64,000 nt of DNA from Dromaius novaehollandiae. Lineage: Eukaryota > Chordata > Aves > Casuariiformes > Dromaiidae. The notes below the pieces were generated by a model that was not told where the DNA came from, made no database searches, and saw only the letters and a list, made by a program, of their open reading frames with translations. The stretch is from contig NC_088099.1 in the NCBI RefSeq assembly GCF_036370855.1, forward strand, positions 34,368,501-34,432,500. The letters are read 5' to 3'. Positions 1 to 13,829 of this stretch are shown one piece after another (position 1 is the stretch's first letter; every line of letters starts with the position of its first letter). The position numbers and the translations under genes were made by a program.

Positions 1-106
1 CTACTTAATGAAGGTTGGCCCTTGGGAAAATTCCTCTTGTTGCTAGTCCAGTCTCCCTGAAGGAAAAGATTGTCTGAAAGACTAAAATCCAAAACAGACA
101 ATTGTT

Positions 107-130
107 AAAAAAAAAAAAAAAAAAAAAAAA
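107..130. repeat. Homopolymer A24
   Basis: An uninterrupted run of 24 A. No retrocopy-like coding sequence or mobile-element tail is recognisable just upstream, so it is best read as a simple mononucleotide repeat. Its length is likely to vary between individuals. Confidence 0.9.
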
Positions 131-3100
131 TCCAAACAGCTATTTGCAGGGCATTTCTTATATTCGCTTTAGGATGCTTAGTTTACATGTAAATAGAAAA
201 TTGCCAATAGGGAAACAGCAGGAGGACTTGCCTTCTTCCCCGGAACCTGAACGTTTTAACACATCCCACTCCCCGCTCAAAGCTACCAACAGCCTGCTGA
301 AGGCAGTGGCTACAGAGCAACTACCTCCCTGCTGCATGTTCGATGTCTACTTAGGGTATGTTGCAAGGAAAAACTGTTCAATACACAGGGTTTAAATGAA
401 AGCAGGAACAAAGCAGTTCATTGACTTCTTAATGACATGTAATCAATCAGCAATCAGTAAACTATATATTCTAGATCAGTATCAGCAATACCACATACAA
501 ACCAGAGTATTAGACACTTCCAAAACGTTAATACATTTCTAAACTGCTTTCTGTAACAAATTCAAAAAAGTTCTAATCCCACATACACATTCAGAGTTAT
601 GTGCACACACCACCCTCTCACAGCACTTGTTGTTACAAGCACACACTACCCACTTCAGAGAGTGCAGATTCCCCTACTTGCACACACATCATGCTGGAAA
701 TGCGAGTGCTTCAGCTTTGTGCCTACCCATGCTGCTCTATACAATCTAATGCACACGCTGCATACATCTGCTATGCACAAGTTCACTTATACAGGTCCAA
801 GGTGTGGGTCCTTATGTATTGCACCCCCACATTGTCAGTCCACTAGCTGGAGTGCAAGCTACTCACAGACTCCAATGGGGAGGATGCTCTGTTAGGCCTA
901 GATGGAGGTTGTGATGCAGGTGGGTGATTTGTGGCAGTATCAAACTAAGTTTTGACTGCTGCTCTGTTCCCACTTCTCTCTCCCCTCCTGTCACATGTTT
1001 TCATGCTTCTTTTATACTTCTTTTCAAGCTAACTCCGTCTGTCATTTCAAAAGTTTCTTGGTTAGAAGGGGAGCCATGCAGGTACCCCCATGACAGTATA
1101 TCAACAGGTCCAGGTGGAGAAGAAGTATGCTGGAAATCTCTTCCTGAGAGGAAGGATTTATTAGCTTGGACCTATTTCTACCCTCATGCATCTAAACAAC
1201 ATCTGGTCAGAAACAGCTCACACCCCATCACTGCAAGGCACATAGCAAACTCACCACTGGAGGTACCTGAGCAAGCAGAGATTGACTTACACTGCTACCA
1301 AACTGCACCTACTGTATTCCACTCTCCCTACTTGGACTGGGCCTCTGGGGAAGTTTTATGTGCCCTTCCCCTCTAGCGCTAACTTGAATTACTACTTGTG
1401 TTGCCCTAATATTTAGGCATCTGAATGATCAGGACCTTGTTGTGCCAAGTGAAAGCAGCTAATTCTTAGGCATATAACCTTCACAGAGCCTCTAGAAGTA
1501 CAAACTTTGTTTTAAAAGTAGGTAAACATTGAGGAGTAGAAGCTGCTCTCTTTTTACAAGAGCAAGTATGCCACTCCCTATTAAAGATATAATTTCAGTT
1601 CTGAGCACATCAAGTGCCATCAGAGTTTCCTAAGAGATTTTTATATAATAGTCCAATTAATATTTTTTTTCTCCCTAGATCCCTATCTTGGAATTTGAAA
1701 ACGGTGAGAGGATCCAAGAAAGATTTATTCTGATGTTATTAGTAAAAGAGACCACATACTCATCTTCATGCATGACCATCACTAGCCATTATACTGATAA
1801 TACTTATACAGTATCTCTCCGAGGAGACAAGTTCAGTTTGAGTAGGCTTTTCATAAAGAATAATTAAATGAACTAAACTGGGCCTGGTAAGTCTGCAGGT
1901 TTCAGAATGCCACTGCAGGGTTAAATTAGATGTCTATTGTTCCAGTCCTGCTGTAGTGTTTTTTGTTTTATAGATTAATGTAGCAACTATCCTTTAGCCA
2001 TGAATATAGTCCTGGTGTAAATGGGAAAGTTTCCTCTTTTATACAAAGGAATACCTTCAGCTCAAGACAGGTTGGCTGTTCAAGGTTTGTCTGCATAGTG
2101 TGGAGGCAGCTAGGAGAAACAAATAGCCTCTGAAAATTGCTTTAGCTCTCCGCATCATGGCAGGGGAGCAGAAGATACAATCTGATGGAGAGAATATAGA
2201 CACTTTGACCCTCTTCACAAAGATACAGGTCTGGAGGCTGTTACTATAAAACATTACTATAGGTTTTTTTTTCCTGGTGGAGCTATGGTCCTAATAAGAG
2301 TAAACAGAGTGGGAACACAGCACAAAGATCATAAGCCTCTCAGCTCAATACAATCAATATTAAATATTTGATCAAGTCTATTAAAATGGATATCAGCGCA
2401 CATCTTCAGGGAAAACAAGAACAAAAGTGGTTTAACAGAAGACATCTATGAAATAATTTTCAGAATCTGATTTCAAACATCAGAGACAGCAGACTAGCCA
2501 TTTCTTTCATATTTCCTCGTCTCTTTAGGTATGTTACAAACCATATTCAAGCTTATCGCCCACCTATACCAATACAGAATCATCTACTTGTCACCTTCTC
2601 AGACTAAGCTCTGCCCGCAGTCCCTTAAGCATCAACCATGGGTAATATCACAGTGTCCTGAGCTAATTATCACAATATGTCTAATTTATGTTCTTACAGC
2701 AGCAAGGACAGTGATCCCAGATTCATTTTTAGAAGTGCACTATTTGTATAAGTAAAATTTAATCAAAGAAAATTCAGGTAAAAAAATAATATACTTATCT
2801 AGCTAATCAGCCATCTAAAGCATATATTTACTGTAATTGAAAGAGCAGCACACACTTGGAGTTGAAGGACTTTAAATACTGTAATGTAGAGGCAAACAAA
2901 AATGAAGAAATATTAACAAATCATAAACAAAAATTACATACAGATTTTGAATCACCAAGCTGTTGTCAGTGGTGCTGAAATAGCCATTCCATGACTGAAG
3001 AGACCCAATCCATACTGAATAAACACAGAGCACACTTAGGAAAGAAGAGACTGGCCAGAACAGAACAATGTTTAAGAATCACCCGAGTACTGTTCGACCC

Positions 3101-4491
3101 TAAAGAAATTTGCAGCATTCAACTCTATATTGAAATACCTTGTTTCACACCAATTAGAATGCAATTTACACAGCACAGAAATTATTTTAAGTAATGAGTC
3201 ATCATAAAACAGCAGCCTTTACACATTCTTTCTACAAGGCAATGAATTGCCTCAAAAAAAAAAAATCAAAAAACCCCCCAAGATCTATCTATTTCTTGGA
3301 GCATGTGAGTAAGCTGGAATTTCAAATTCAAATTCCAGTTTCTAACGTGATGCCGAAAACCCCCATCCAACAACCTTGTGAATAAAACATGCTATGCACT
3401 GATTCAGTTGCACTCTTGCTGTGAGTTGGCAGAAACCATTCATTGGGTAGTTCAGACAAAGTTTGCAAGTCTAACGAAACAGGCTGTTTCATCAGCTTAG
3501 AGGAAACTATTGTAACATGGTAGTCCATGTGGCAACATAACTTATTTTGGTCCTGTTTGCATAGACAGGATCAAAACATTCCACTTGTTATGATGTATGG
3601 AAGCCAACTAAAACTTGTATATTTGATATCAGTACGGAAAATATGAAAGAATCAAGTTTTAAGAGTGTTACTTAAATGACAGGTTTTCTTTCAGAAAGAG
3701 AGGGAAATATTTAAGCACTCTTTTGGACATCCAATATAAGTCACATTAAGCACTTTAGCAATTTCTAGGACCTACTGGATTCCTTCCACTCTCCCTACTA
3801 CTTCTAGGACTCGGGAAGATTAACAGTGTCTAATAAAAGCACAATTTCTTTGGAAATTTCTATCTTGCCAATATAACTTTAACAACAGATGAGTTGCATT
3901 CAGGTGACACTTTACTGGTATTGAAGACAAATTTTTGTATTCCATCAGTATTTGGTGAAGGATACTTAACAACCTGGATAATCTAAAGTGTATTAATGAG
4001 GCACTAAAGTGCTTTAAGGAATAAAGTAGATGTTAAAATTTCTTTGATGCATTGTATTCACTTAAAGTCAATTCATTTAGAAGTTGCAGGTCTTCTTGAT
4101 AGGCATATAAAAAGGTTTGCTATATAGAGATTTTATTCATTATTCATTTTCCAAGTTCATTTACCTTTGATTCATTTATTAATTTAAGCAGACTTCACTG
4201 TTCTCAGAAAAGAAAAAAAGGGTCTTTCATATAGCTTTGCACATTATAGAGCTTACTTATGGTGGATAAGGAAAGAAAAAGGCTATAGAAGGACAATCCA
4301 TAACAGAGAGAACATTCTACCTTAGATGACAGTCATCCTTCCATCTCTTCTGATTTTTCTATCCCACAATAATTCAGCTAAAGGCAGAATCCAGAAAACT
4401 TCAGAAAAAAGAGCTTCCATTCCATTCAGGGTCCAAGAAGATCTCTCAAAACTGTGCCTAACTATTCCAGTGATAATTTTGTTTCAGTTCT

Positions 4492-4519
4492 TGGTGAACA
4501 TGGAATTTCATGTTCACCA
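4492..4519. repeat. Perfect inverted repeat, 11-bp arms, 6-nt loop
   Basis: The left arm TGGTGAACATG (4492-4502) is matched exactly by CATGTTCACCA (4509-4519) across the loop GAATTT. Neither arm lies in a recognised mobile element. The structure could form a short hairpin as RNA or mark an old palindromic insertion. No function is claimed. Confidence 0.85.
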
Positions 4520-7500
4520 TGTTTCAAGTTTTCATGGAATTAATTCATTAATTGAAACTCAGAGAGATTTTTAGTATAAACCAGCAAGAGCTTTGTTTTA
4601 TTTCCTGAACAAACAAGCAGAAGGTATGCAACCTTGCTCTCAAAGAAGAAAGGAAAGCATTAAGGATCTGAATCTTTACTAGATGGAGAAAGCAAGAAGT
4701 AGTAGGTAACAGCAAGCAACAAAAAATGTCTTTTTGAATTGCAATTGCTTGCCCTACCTGCATTTAGAGTAATACTACAAAAAGTTAGGGAAGTTTTCTA
4801 GAAGAGAAGAAATCATTAAAGTCTAGATGCTTAGAATCACAGATCCTGTATCATATTATTTCTTTTATAGACCTAGCTACCTCAAAGGCACCTGCAGTTT
4901 TGCTTACCCCACTCTCAAAAGAAAACTGCTCTAAAATCTGCCTGTAGCAAAGGTTAGAAGCCTACTTCAACTTCCAGCCTACTTTTCTTTATGGCAAGGT
5001 TTTATGCATTTGCTTTTGTACCTGCGTTGGCACTTACCTTAAACCATTCTTTTTCCTTTTCTTTTTATTTCCCTATGCTGTATCTAGGATCAGCCATTTG
5101 GTCTCCACTTAGTGCTTGCTCTACGAGACTAAAAAAACAAGGTTTTCTGAGGTATGTCTACTGTATACTACCAGGTCCAGAAGTCATTATGCTGGCACTA
5201 GTTGACCACAAGCAATATAACTGCATCAAGGTTGTATTACAGCTGAGCTAATTAGCCTTGCTGAGAAACATTGCTAATTACCCCAGGAAACCAGTTAATA
5301 TACCCATGCTGCTCAAGACAGGCTCCAATTATTGACAAAGTAGGCAGCTACTGAGAACTACAAAACAGCCATAATCCTCCACCTACCTTGTTTATACTAA
5401 AGATCTGGAAAATCAAGCTGACTATTTTTTCTGAGGGGATGGCTGAGATATTTAGACTACTACTAGTAGGACTAACAAGTTAGATTAGCCTGGCTCTTTT
5501 TCTGCCTTTCCCTCTTCTCTTTGGCCTTTCTGTAGTGAAATTAGCTTGGCCTTTTGCTCTCAGGCTTCAGGTAACAAAATTGAATTCAGCCTACAATGAT
5601 GAGAAGCCTTGAGCTGCCATTGACAGAGCCTTTGGATCAGGATGGCTCTGTTTGCACAGTGCTGTGATGTACCACTTCATTCTGACTATTTCTGGGATTT
5701 GCCAGCGTATCCCTAGTTTCCTTTTGTATGACAGATTTTCCAAGGAGCATGCCAAAAATCTAATTTGGCTCTCTGATCCAGCAGGAAAACCGCCATACCT
5801 CTGTGGAAACTATATAAAGGACAGAACAGAAGGAGAGATTAAACTCAGATAAGCATAGAATGGAGGGTTTTTTGTTTTGTTTTGTTTTTTTAATAAAACG
5901 TGAGGTACTGATATATTGGATTGTGTACTGTTTCAGGGTACAGTTGCATGACTGAATTCTGTCCAGAAAAGAAAGTCCTAAGGCCTTTCCTGAGGTCTTA
6001 CTTGCTTTACTTTTACTTGTCTGGCTGTTAGTTTCTCTTTCTAGCTTACTAGAGTGGTACTGAGTTTAACCACTTTGGTCTATACTTTTTTTTTTTCCCC
6101 CGGAACTCTTCTGTTGAGATAAAAGGCAAAAGAAGATATGAGCAATGGTTAGTTTTTCATCGTTATTACTTTTTGGTGGGGATTGTCTCTTTTTTTCCAG
6201 ATGTAATTGTTGCTTTGAGAAGATAGTCAAATAATCAGCCCCATAACCATGGCATAAATTTTTTTGTTAGGCTATGTTCTTCATTTGCATTTGGCCTTCG
6301 TCTGCAATTACAGTTCATAAGGCATAAAAAGTATTTGTCAGTCTATTAATTTTCCACTGGAATCCTTCATTATTGCTCATTTGAGTGCACAGTTCAAGCT
6401 TCTTTGGGATCCAGCTGGTAGTGACCGCTGTCATTAAAGAGGAATTCCAACTTCTGTTCAACGCTTCTAACTTTCTCAGACAAATTCTATCAAGCCAAAA
6501 ATGCCTGTGCTTGTTCTCAGCCCAGTGCTGAATTATTTTGGAAAGCATGAGTAAAATCAATTCAGTCATTTGAGTTAAGCTAGCATGAAAAATAAACTGT
6601 GCTTTTACCATATATCCTGATTGAAATTTTCAAGCATGGAAATCTTAAAAATGGCAAATTCTCCACAGGTCAATCCAGGTTGTTTTATAAATCCTCACAG
6701 AGGAAGGAAAAATTATTCATGGCTTATGAAAAATGGTTCAGTAATTGTAAACCTATGAGCATTTAAAGTCACACATTTGTTTAAATTTACCCTGAAATAA
6801 GGCCTGAGTTAATGCTGCTTGAGGTTCAGAACTAATCAATTACCAGTAATGCTTCTTAAGTGAAGTCTGGTTTTAGCATATGGTTATTTAAGTGAGGTTG
6901 TGTCATATTATAAATGTATTTTAATATAATAACTGATACAACATTAATTAATCAAGATATTCCAAAAACTATGACTTTTCCTCCAGTATCATCTACCTTA
7001 CTCAACATATACAGTACTCTTATTCACTTTCCTGTGCTGTGTGAATCTTGACACACTATATTTTCTATTATTTAAACTGTTCTGTGGCATATAACATACA
7101 AAAAGAATTCACTGGCCAGAGCAACAATACAATGTTATTATAGAGGGGCTCTGCAATCACACAACAGGACTGTATTACCCACAAATAAGTGTAAATCATG
7201 CTTGTGAGTCACTGATCATGGAGGAAGGGGGAGAAAGTTTTGAGCCTTTGGACCCTTGCAGTAAATTAGCATCTGCTCATACAGTGCTAGAGCAAAAGAT
7301 TCTTTAGGAGTCCATAGAACTAAGTGGAAGGAGACAAATCTTGCTTTAAAAGCCTTTCATCTTTAAAAATAATTGAGGCAAGGGAAAGTGAGACATCATC
7401 ATGTAAATGGATCGTTAAATGTGTCACAGTGCTTGTCACCTTGGATATATTTTATTTAAAGGCTGGGGAGAAAAAGTCAAGAGTTATGGCAGGTATAAAA

Positions 7501-10500
7501 GGCATAAATATATATGGCAGGGTTAAAGAGGTCAAAAAATAAGCAGAAAAAAGAAGGGTAGTAAGTATTTAGATGAAGCAAATGAAAAGAGCTATAGTGC
7601 AGAATGTAGGAGAAGATTAAAAGAACCAGAATCTTTTAAGGAAATGCCCCTACATAAGGTACAAATCAGTGGAGAGCAATGAGCTTAAGATCATTTTTCT
7701 CTCTCTATTTCCTCTCTTAAGGCAAGATCCTGACTTCCATGCTAAAAGTTTGATCCATTTAGAACCAAAAGGACCACAATTTGCATAAAAATGAAATAAA
7801 GACCTCAGAATTTGGCCCCTAGCATTTTTATCTGACCTATTTGTTGCATCTTCACTAGCCAGCTACTGCTTTATTTTAGACAGTTAAACATCTGTGTAGT
7901 AGTAGTCAATAGCGTTCTCATTAAGACTGATGTTCTTATGATTGCTTAAAACACTTTATTTCCTATAGCAGCAAGGTGAAAGACCTGGAGAAGTAAATTA
8001 ATTGTAGCAGTGTTTGTCCTAGTTGAAAACACTTAGAGCTGCTCATGAGACCTGATGGTCAATGCCACTAACCTAATCTGGGAAGCAATGGTACAAAAGT
8101 TAATGATCTTGCCAGTGAAATCTTCTTGCTCTTAAAGATGTAGATATAAAAACCCTACAATAACATTTTAGCATAAGTAATAACATTTAACTAACTACAC
8201 AGCCTCTGTTCAATGAGCATGATGGGATCAATGCCACCAATGGTGCATTAGTCCTTTATGTTTCCCTTGCTTATTGCAGTTGCATGTGTTCAGCCCAGTG
8301 TTTAAGAGCTCCATATTTACATTATAGGCAATGCTTAGTAACCTTTCCATACACGACAGTATCTGGTCTGCTTGAATCTGGCCACACCACAGGTTCTCCC
8401 TCCCTACCAGTCTCCAATTGCTTTTGCAACAGTTCATGTTATAGTTGACTCTGGTCATGATTTCAGTCCATACACTATGGAGCTTACACCCTACTGTCAA
8501 GCAATCACAAAATATTTCTCCATGTGGAAACACTTGCTGCCTCAGGCTATGTTCCAAAAAATTGAAGTCTGATCCAGTACTAGGTTTTCATATTATAATG
8601 CATTTCTTTTTTTTCCTAAAAGTTCTTTAAGCCAATAAAAAAGATAGATTTTTTAAAAACTTTTATATTTTTGAATAATTTTAAAATCAAGTCCTGAAGA
8701 TCATCATGTCAATTAATGTCCTGTGAAAGTCATCGCAAAAAAAATTTCATCAGGTTAATAGTGTGAATAGGGGTTAATGCTGGTGAAACCTCCCACCTAT
8801 GATTTTTCAGCAGACATTGCCTGAGAGAAGACATGAGGAAACCAGGAGTAGGAAATCTGACACATCTCTTCCCTGTGTGACTTGATTTAGCAGGGGTGCC
8901 CTGAGAGGTCTTCCTGAATGGGATTTTGCACCAACACACAGGAGCTGCCCTTTTCAAATCAAATGTTTTTGTCAGGGCTCTAGTCCTCCTTCAGTAATTG
9001 CTTAGTGGCTACTATGCTCAAACAGAATGGAGAACAGAACAGTTCTTTCACCTCAGAGGATTAAAACCCATTTTGCCAGAAAATGTAATCACTGGGCTAC
9101 AAGTTACCCAAGGTGAAACTGCGCTCTTCTTGGTGTGGTTGTGCCACTGTGCAGCAAGTATGCCATGAGAAGCAATGTTTCAACAAGACTCTGCTGCTAA
9201 CGATTAAGGCTTCTCACTGCTTGCCCGTATGCCAGATCACCAGTTTTTGTATATTGAGAATAGCTTCACTTTTTTTTAAATTCAGCTTGTACTTCCCCAA
9301 CTATGCATCCAGTCAGCTTCCAGAATAGGCAAAAGCTGTCAGCACTCTGCTGCAATGTGCATCGCCCGGCAGCATAAGGCTCCTGACAATGGCTTCTGAG
9401 ATACTTAAGGACATTCTCATCACATAACCATGTAGCACCCATGTCTGATGACCCAGTGTTATCAGACTTCCTGAAATGTGAGTGGACTGGTAAACTAAAA
9501 TGCAATTAGTGAATCTAACTCTGTATTTTAATTTGTGGAGTTACAAATGTTGGGAGAATATCCTCGGAGTTGAGGACTGGAGAGTGTCTTGCTCAACACA
9601 AGGATGGAGCATTCTAAATATCCTCACCGAGATGTCTTTTCAGAAGTGTAAAGATGAAAATAGAAGAAAAACACAGGCCCCTGAACACCCTAAATAAGAA
9701 GTACAACATTTCCATCTGTTACCTTTTCAATAAATTCAACCCTGCAACTCCTACTGGGCAAGTTGGTGCAAAATCTAGAAATTATAAAGCAGTGTTGCCA
9801 TCATACAAATACACGTGTACATTCTGGGAACAGAGCATATACTGCGTACTCAGACACCTTATATTTAATAAGGAACTTGTGTTTAACACTAAACCTCCTT
9901 GTGCTTCTGAGGCAGTTGCCTAGTTGCAAATGCAATGTCAAGTATTTTTATCTTGTGGAAGTCTATGCTTCCATGAGCAATTATAATCTAATTAAAGTCA
10001 TTAATGTTTATGCCTTAGGGAAATATTCAGCTACTCATAGGCATCTGAGTTTTTCCTGTCTTCCTGTCCTTGTTGTAATCTATGCTTTCTTGAGCACTTC
10101 TAAATATCCACAAGTTATTTCACTGCCACCCTGAAGGAATGCCACCCTGTAGCCTATGGCATTGTTTTCAGTGCCTCTTCCTAGAGTTAAATTGAATAAA
10201 AATGAGTAATAGATATCTATTAAAGATTTCATAACTGGAGCTACAACTTCTGAAGCCAGATTTTATAAAGTCTTCTCTTACACCAAAGAATGTTCGAGCT
10301 TTTCATATCATAAATCATGTCTTAATCAGGGTTCAGAATTCTCCATGCCTTTCAAATGCAAACACATACCTACGAGTGTCTGAAAGAAGTAATACATTGA
10401 CGATTTCAAAACCTTAGAGCAACTATGTGAGACACTATTATGCTGTCTAAACATTTTGGAGCTGGGGAAGGCATATAGCAAAGTATCAGTGAGGTAAAAA

Positions 10501-13191
10501 TTTTAATACAGTACTGGAAAGTTGCCTGTTATTACCTATTACAGGTCCAATCTTTTCATCACTAAATAAATAATGTTTCCTAAAACACTAGGATTTCTTT
10601 TCAAAGGTATACTAGGATTTGATTCATAGACATTAAAGGCAATATAAAGAACCTGATTTAAGTAAGCTGTGGAGCAAACTTCTATGTCAATCTTAAAGCC
10701 AGTACACTCAGGCCATGAGACAAAATGAGTTCTCAGGTTAAGATCTTTCCTGTTCAGAATTGAGAAAGCTTGAGTGAAACAGCTAGCGAAATGGCAAATT
10801 ATTTCATTTCAAGCAATCTAACACAATTACTGCAAAGGGTGTGGGAAGTGATCTGGGCCTATCACTCCTGTCAGCCATAGAAGGATCACTGCTGATGGCC
10901 TGTGACAAACGAATCCTTTCCCAGGCTGTGTCTACACTGGCCTGATATCAAAAGTATTCCCCATTCCTGCAAAGAACAATGCATCTCAACTACAGCAATG
11001 AAATAAATATTTTCTCATACAGGGTAATTCCAGATTTCAAATATTTTTCACCCCATATTAGTGTGAACCCAAAACTCCTTGAAGGTTTTCACAAAGAGCA
11101 TACTTTCCTGGCATTCCCTAGTCAGGTTCAACATGTTGTCCAATCTGATCTAAATGAGGGATGTAAACCTAAGCCTTTTTCTAACATATTTGAGTATCAT
11201 GAGCACAGGGCTATCCTGAGGTGAATTTTGTTCTCTACTGTTAGAGCCGTTACACTTACATTCTTTATGAACACTCAGACACGTACTGGCGTTAGGACTG
11301 ATCCCAACCGAGTTTATGAACTTTGACTGTTCTGGTTTGGGACTACATCTATTTGTCCATCTTCACCTTTCCTTGTGTGAGGTTTTCCCAAAATAAGTTC
11401 AGTATACTTCAGTTTGACAACTAGTCATTGTATGAGAAAAATAGTTTCCAAAATAATATTCACAACCAGTGGTAGTAATGCTTCATTTAAAACAGGTTCT
11501 GAGTAGAAATCAGCATAGTCAGTCTGATCATCTTTGAAATATACTCAGACAGCTTTAATTAACATGATACTAGAAAGTGAGCAAACTATGAAGTGTTCTC
11601 TCTCTATTTTGACCAACTTCAAACTTTTGGCTAGATCAACATTTTTCTTAATTTCAGATTAAAAAAAAACAGGAGCTATCTTCCTATGGAATTACCTATT
11701 AAAAGAAAAAACAACACACAAACTGAGGTGGTAAGAACATAAACTGCTGTGATGGAGTCAATGGATGAAATACTTTTTCTCTAAACCTCTTTACCAACCA
11801 CTCCTATTGAGTTTGCTACAACCAACTTTTTGTATAATTTCAGTTACATGTGTATAAATCCAAAGCCATTTCAGAATCAATCTCATACTCTGCTTTATTC
11901 AAAGTATTTTCAACTCTTTTCCTAAGATTCATCTTCCCACAGTTATAACCTGACACAGCCTGTATTTTCCACAGACCCTTTTTTAACAAAAGTGCTATTT
12001 AGTAGGGATCTGATGCTCATTTAATATGGTCCCATGATCAGGGCAGCACTTAATTGTGTCATTAACATGAAATCCATGGAACTCAAACACCTACCTTTAG
12101 TTATACAGATATTAACAAGCTGTCCTAAATATGGATTAGGACATCTGTGTTCCTTGAGAATTATTCCTCACATGCATAGAATTAAGAAAGGCAAGTTCCA
12201 CATTCTGTGGAACTTTAGTCTCAATAGCATAAATATAACTTTGCAATCGTATTAAAGCTGATTTAAGAGTAGCTACAGAAATTGACTTCTTTCTACTTGC
12301 TAGTCCATTCAGATCCTGGAAAAAAAGACAAAAGCTAAAATAGCTTTTTCTATATTTTCAAAATATGTACACATCAAACAATCTGAACAGCTGAATTGCT
12401 TGTATTACTCAGAAGTGCTTATCAACATTTCAGTATGTAAAAAGCTTTTGTATTAGGTTCCTTCACCATACCTTGTTCAGTGTGCATGTCAGTAAGCTCA
12501 CGCTAAATTTAAACGTTAGGCTGAGAATGTTTAACTAACTTCAACTGCCATCAGACATCTCCAGCCCACACTTTATTGTCCAAGCTATTAACTCAAAATT
12601 TGGAATACTCCTACATATGAAAATGGATTTATTTGATTAAAGTATGTATACAAGTGTGGGTTCTCTTGTGAACTATTCAAGTGTTGAGTTTAATTGAGCT
12701 ACATCTGGTGCTCAGTGTTTTCAGACAGTAGGGATTTACTGACTGATTGACTCTCTCCCTTTTAGCCTGGATGAAAATATGTTCAGTAAGAGATGAAATT
12801 TCCTGATGATGCAAAACCACAGGAAAAACAGTAAAAAAAGAAAAGAGTAATAAATTGAATAGGCATAAGAGCACATAAAATCAAGTAGCTTATACAGAAT
12901 GGGAAAAACTAGGTGTACCAATTAGAAAATATATTACCTCAGGGACTGTATTTGTAAATCTCTAAGTTGAAAAAAAGAAAGAAAAAGAGCAAATAAATGT
13001 TAGTATTCCAATGACAGTGCAAATCTTTGGGAATGCAGAATAAATTAAATTAATGAACTTTTAAAACCCTCCAGCTGAGGAGAACTCCCCATTGTTGCCA
13101 GAGTTAAATACAGCTGTTCAATTGGTATCACAAAGGGAGAGCAGAATTTCATAAAAAGGAAGGAACTAAAAATTTTTCTCCTCTGCTCACA

Positions 13192-13216
13192 CAGGTCACA
13201 ATCCCTGTGTGACCTG
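13192..13216. repeat. Inverted repeat with AGGTCA half-sites
   Basis: CAGGTCACA (13192-13200) and TGTGACCTG (13208-13216) are perfect 9-bp arms around the 7-nt loop ATCCCTG. Each arm contains the nuclear-receptor half-site AGGTCA or its complement TGACCT. The half-sites face each other 11 bp apart, which is wider than the usual dimer spacings, so receptor binding is only a possibility. Confidence 0.75.
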
Positions 13217-13829
13217 AACTAATTAAAGTACTGCTTATCCTGAAAAAGGGTTAAAACTGCAGAGAAATTGCCAGTGTGCCAACAAAGCTATATATATAAA
13301 AAAAAAGGTCCACAGCCTTCACTGTCTGGAAAAATAATGCCAAGCTTAACCGTTATCATCATTATGGCTGAACAACAGTTATCTGTTCTGAAAAATCATT
13401 CATTCCTATAGCCCTCATTTTTGGTTCACAGATCTTTCAGCATACAGCAGTATACTATATTGCTTCTTCTACATGGAAGCCTTCTCAGTCCAAATCTTTT
13501 TCCAAACTTTTACTCTAAACTTAATTCAGGCTACAGGTATACATCAAAAATCATCTTATCCATGAATGTATTTGAAGAGACGACCTTTAACTAGTGCCAG
13601 GTGACCTTTATCAGCTCTCCAATTTAATATGTAGCATTTCCACCTGTAAGAATAACTTCACAACCTAGTTAAAAAGGCTTTGAGGATTCAGCACTAAACT
13701 CAAACTAAGTCCTAAAACTCACCCTACCCTTGACAAATGCTGCCACCTAACTACATTACAGAACAAATTCCAATACAGGCTTACAGTGCTGCCACCACAA
13801 AACCTGGTCAAAAAGAAAATGCATCATCT

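Noticed and set aside
107-130. A24 as the tail of a processed pseudogene
   Set aside because: The sequence just upstream shows no coding or SINE-like body and no target-site duplication was found. The same holds for the T26 and A29 runs.
924-1376. 150-codon plus-strand open frame
   Set aside because: No recognisable domain, no splice-linked partner and no promoter-like context. A chance frame in a slightly GC-richer patch.
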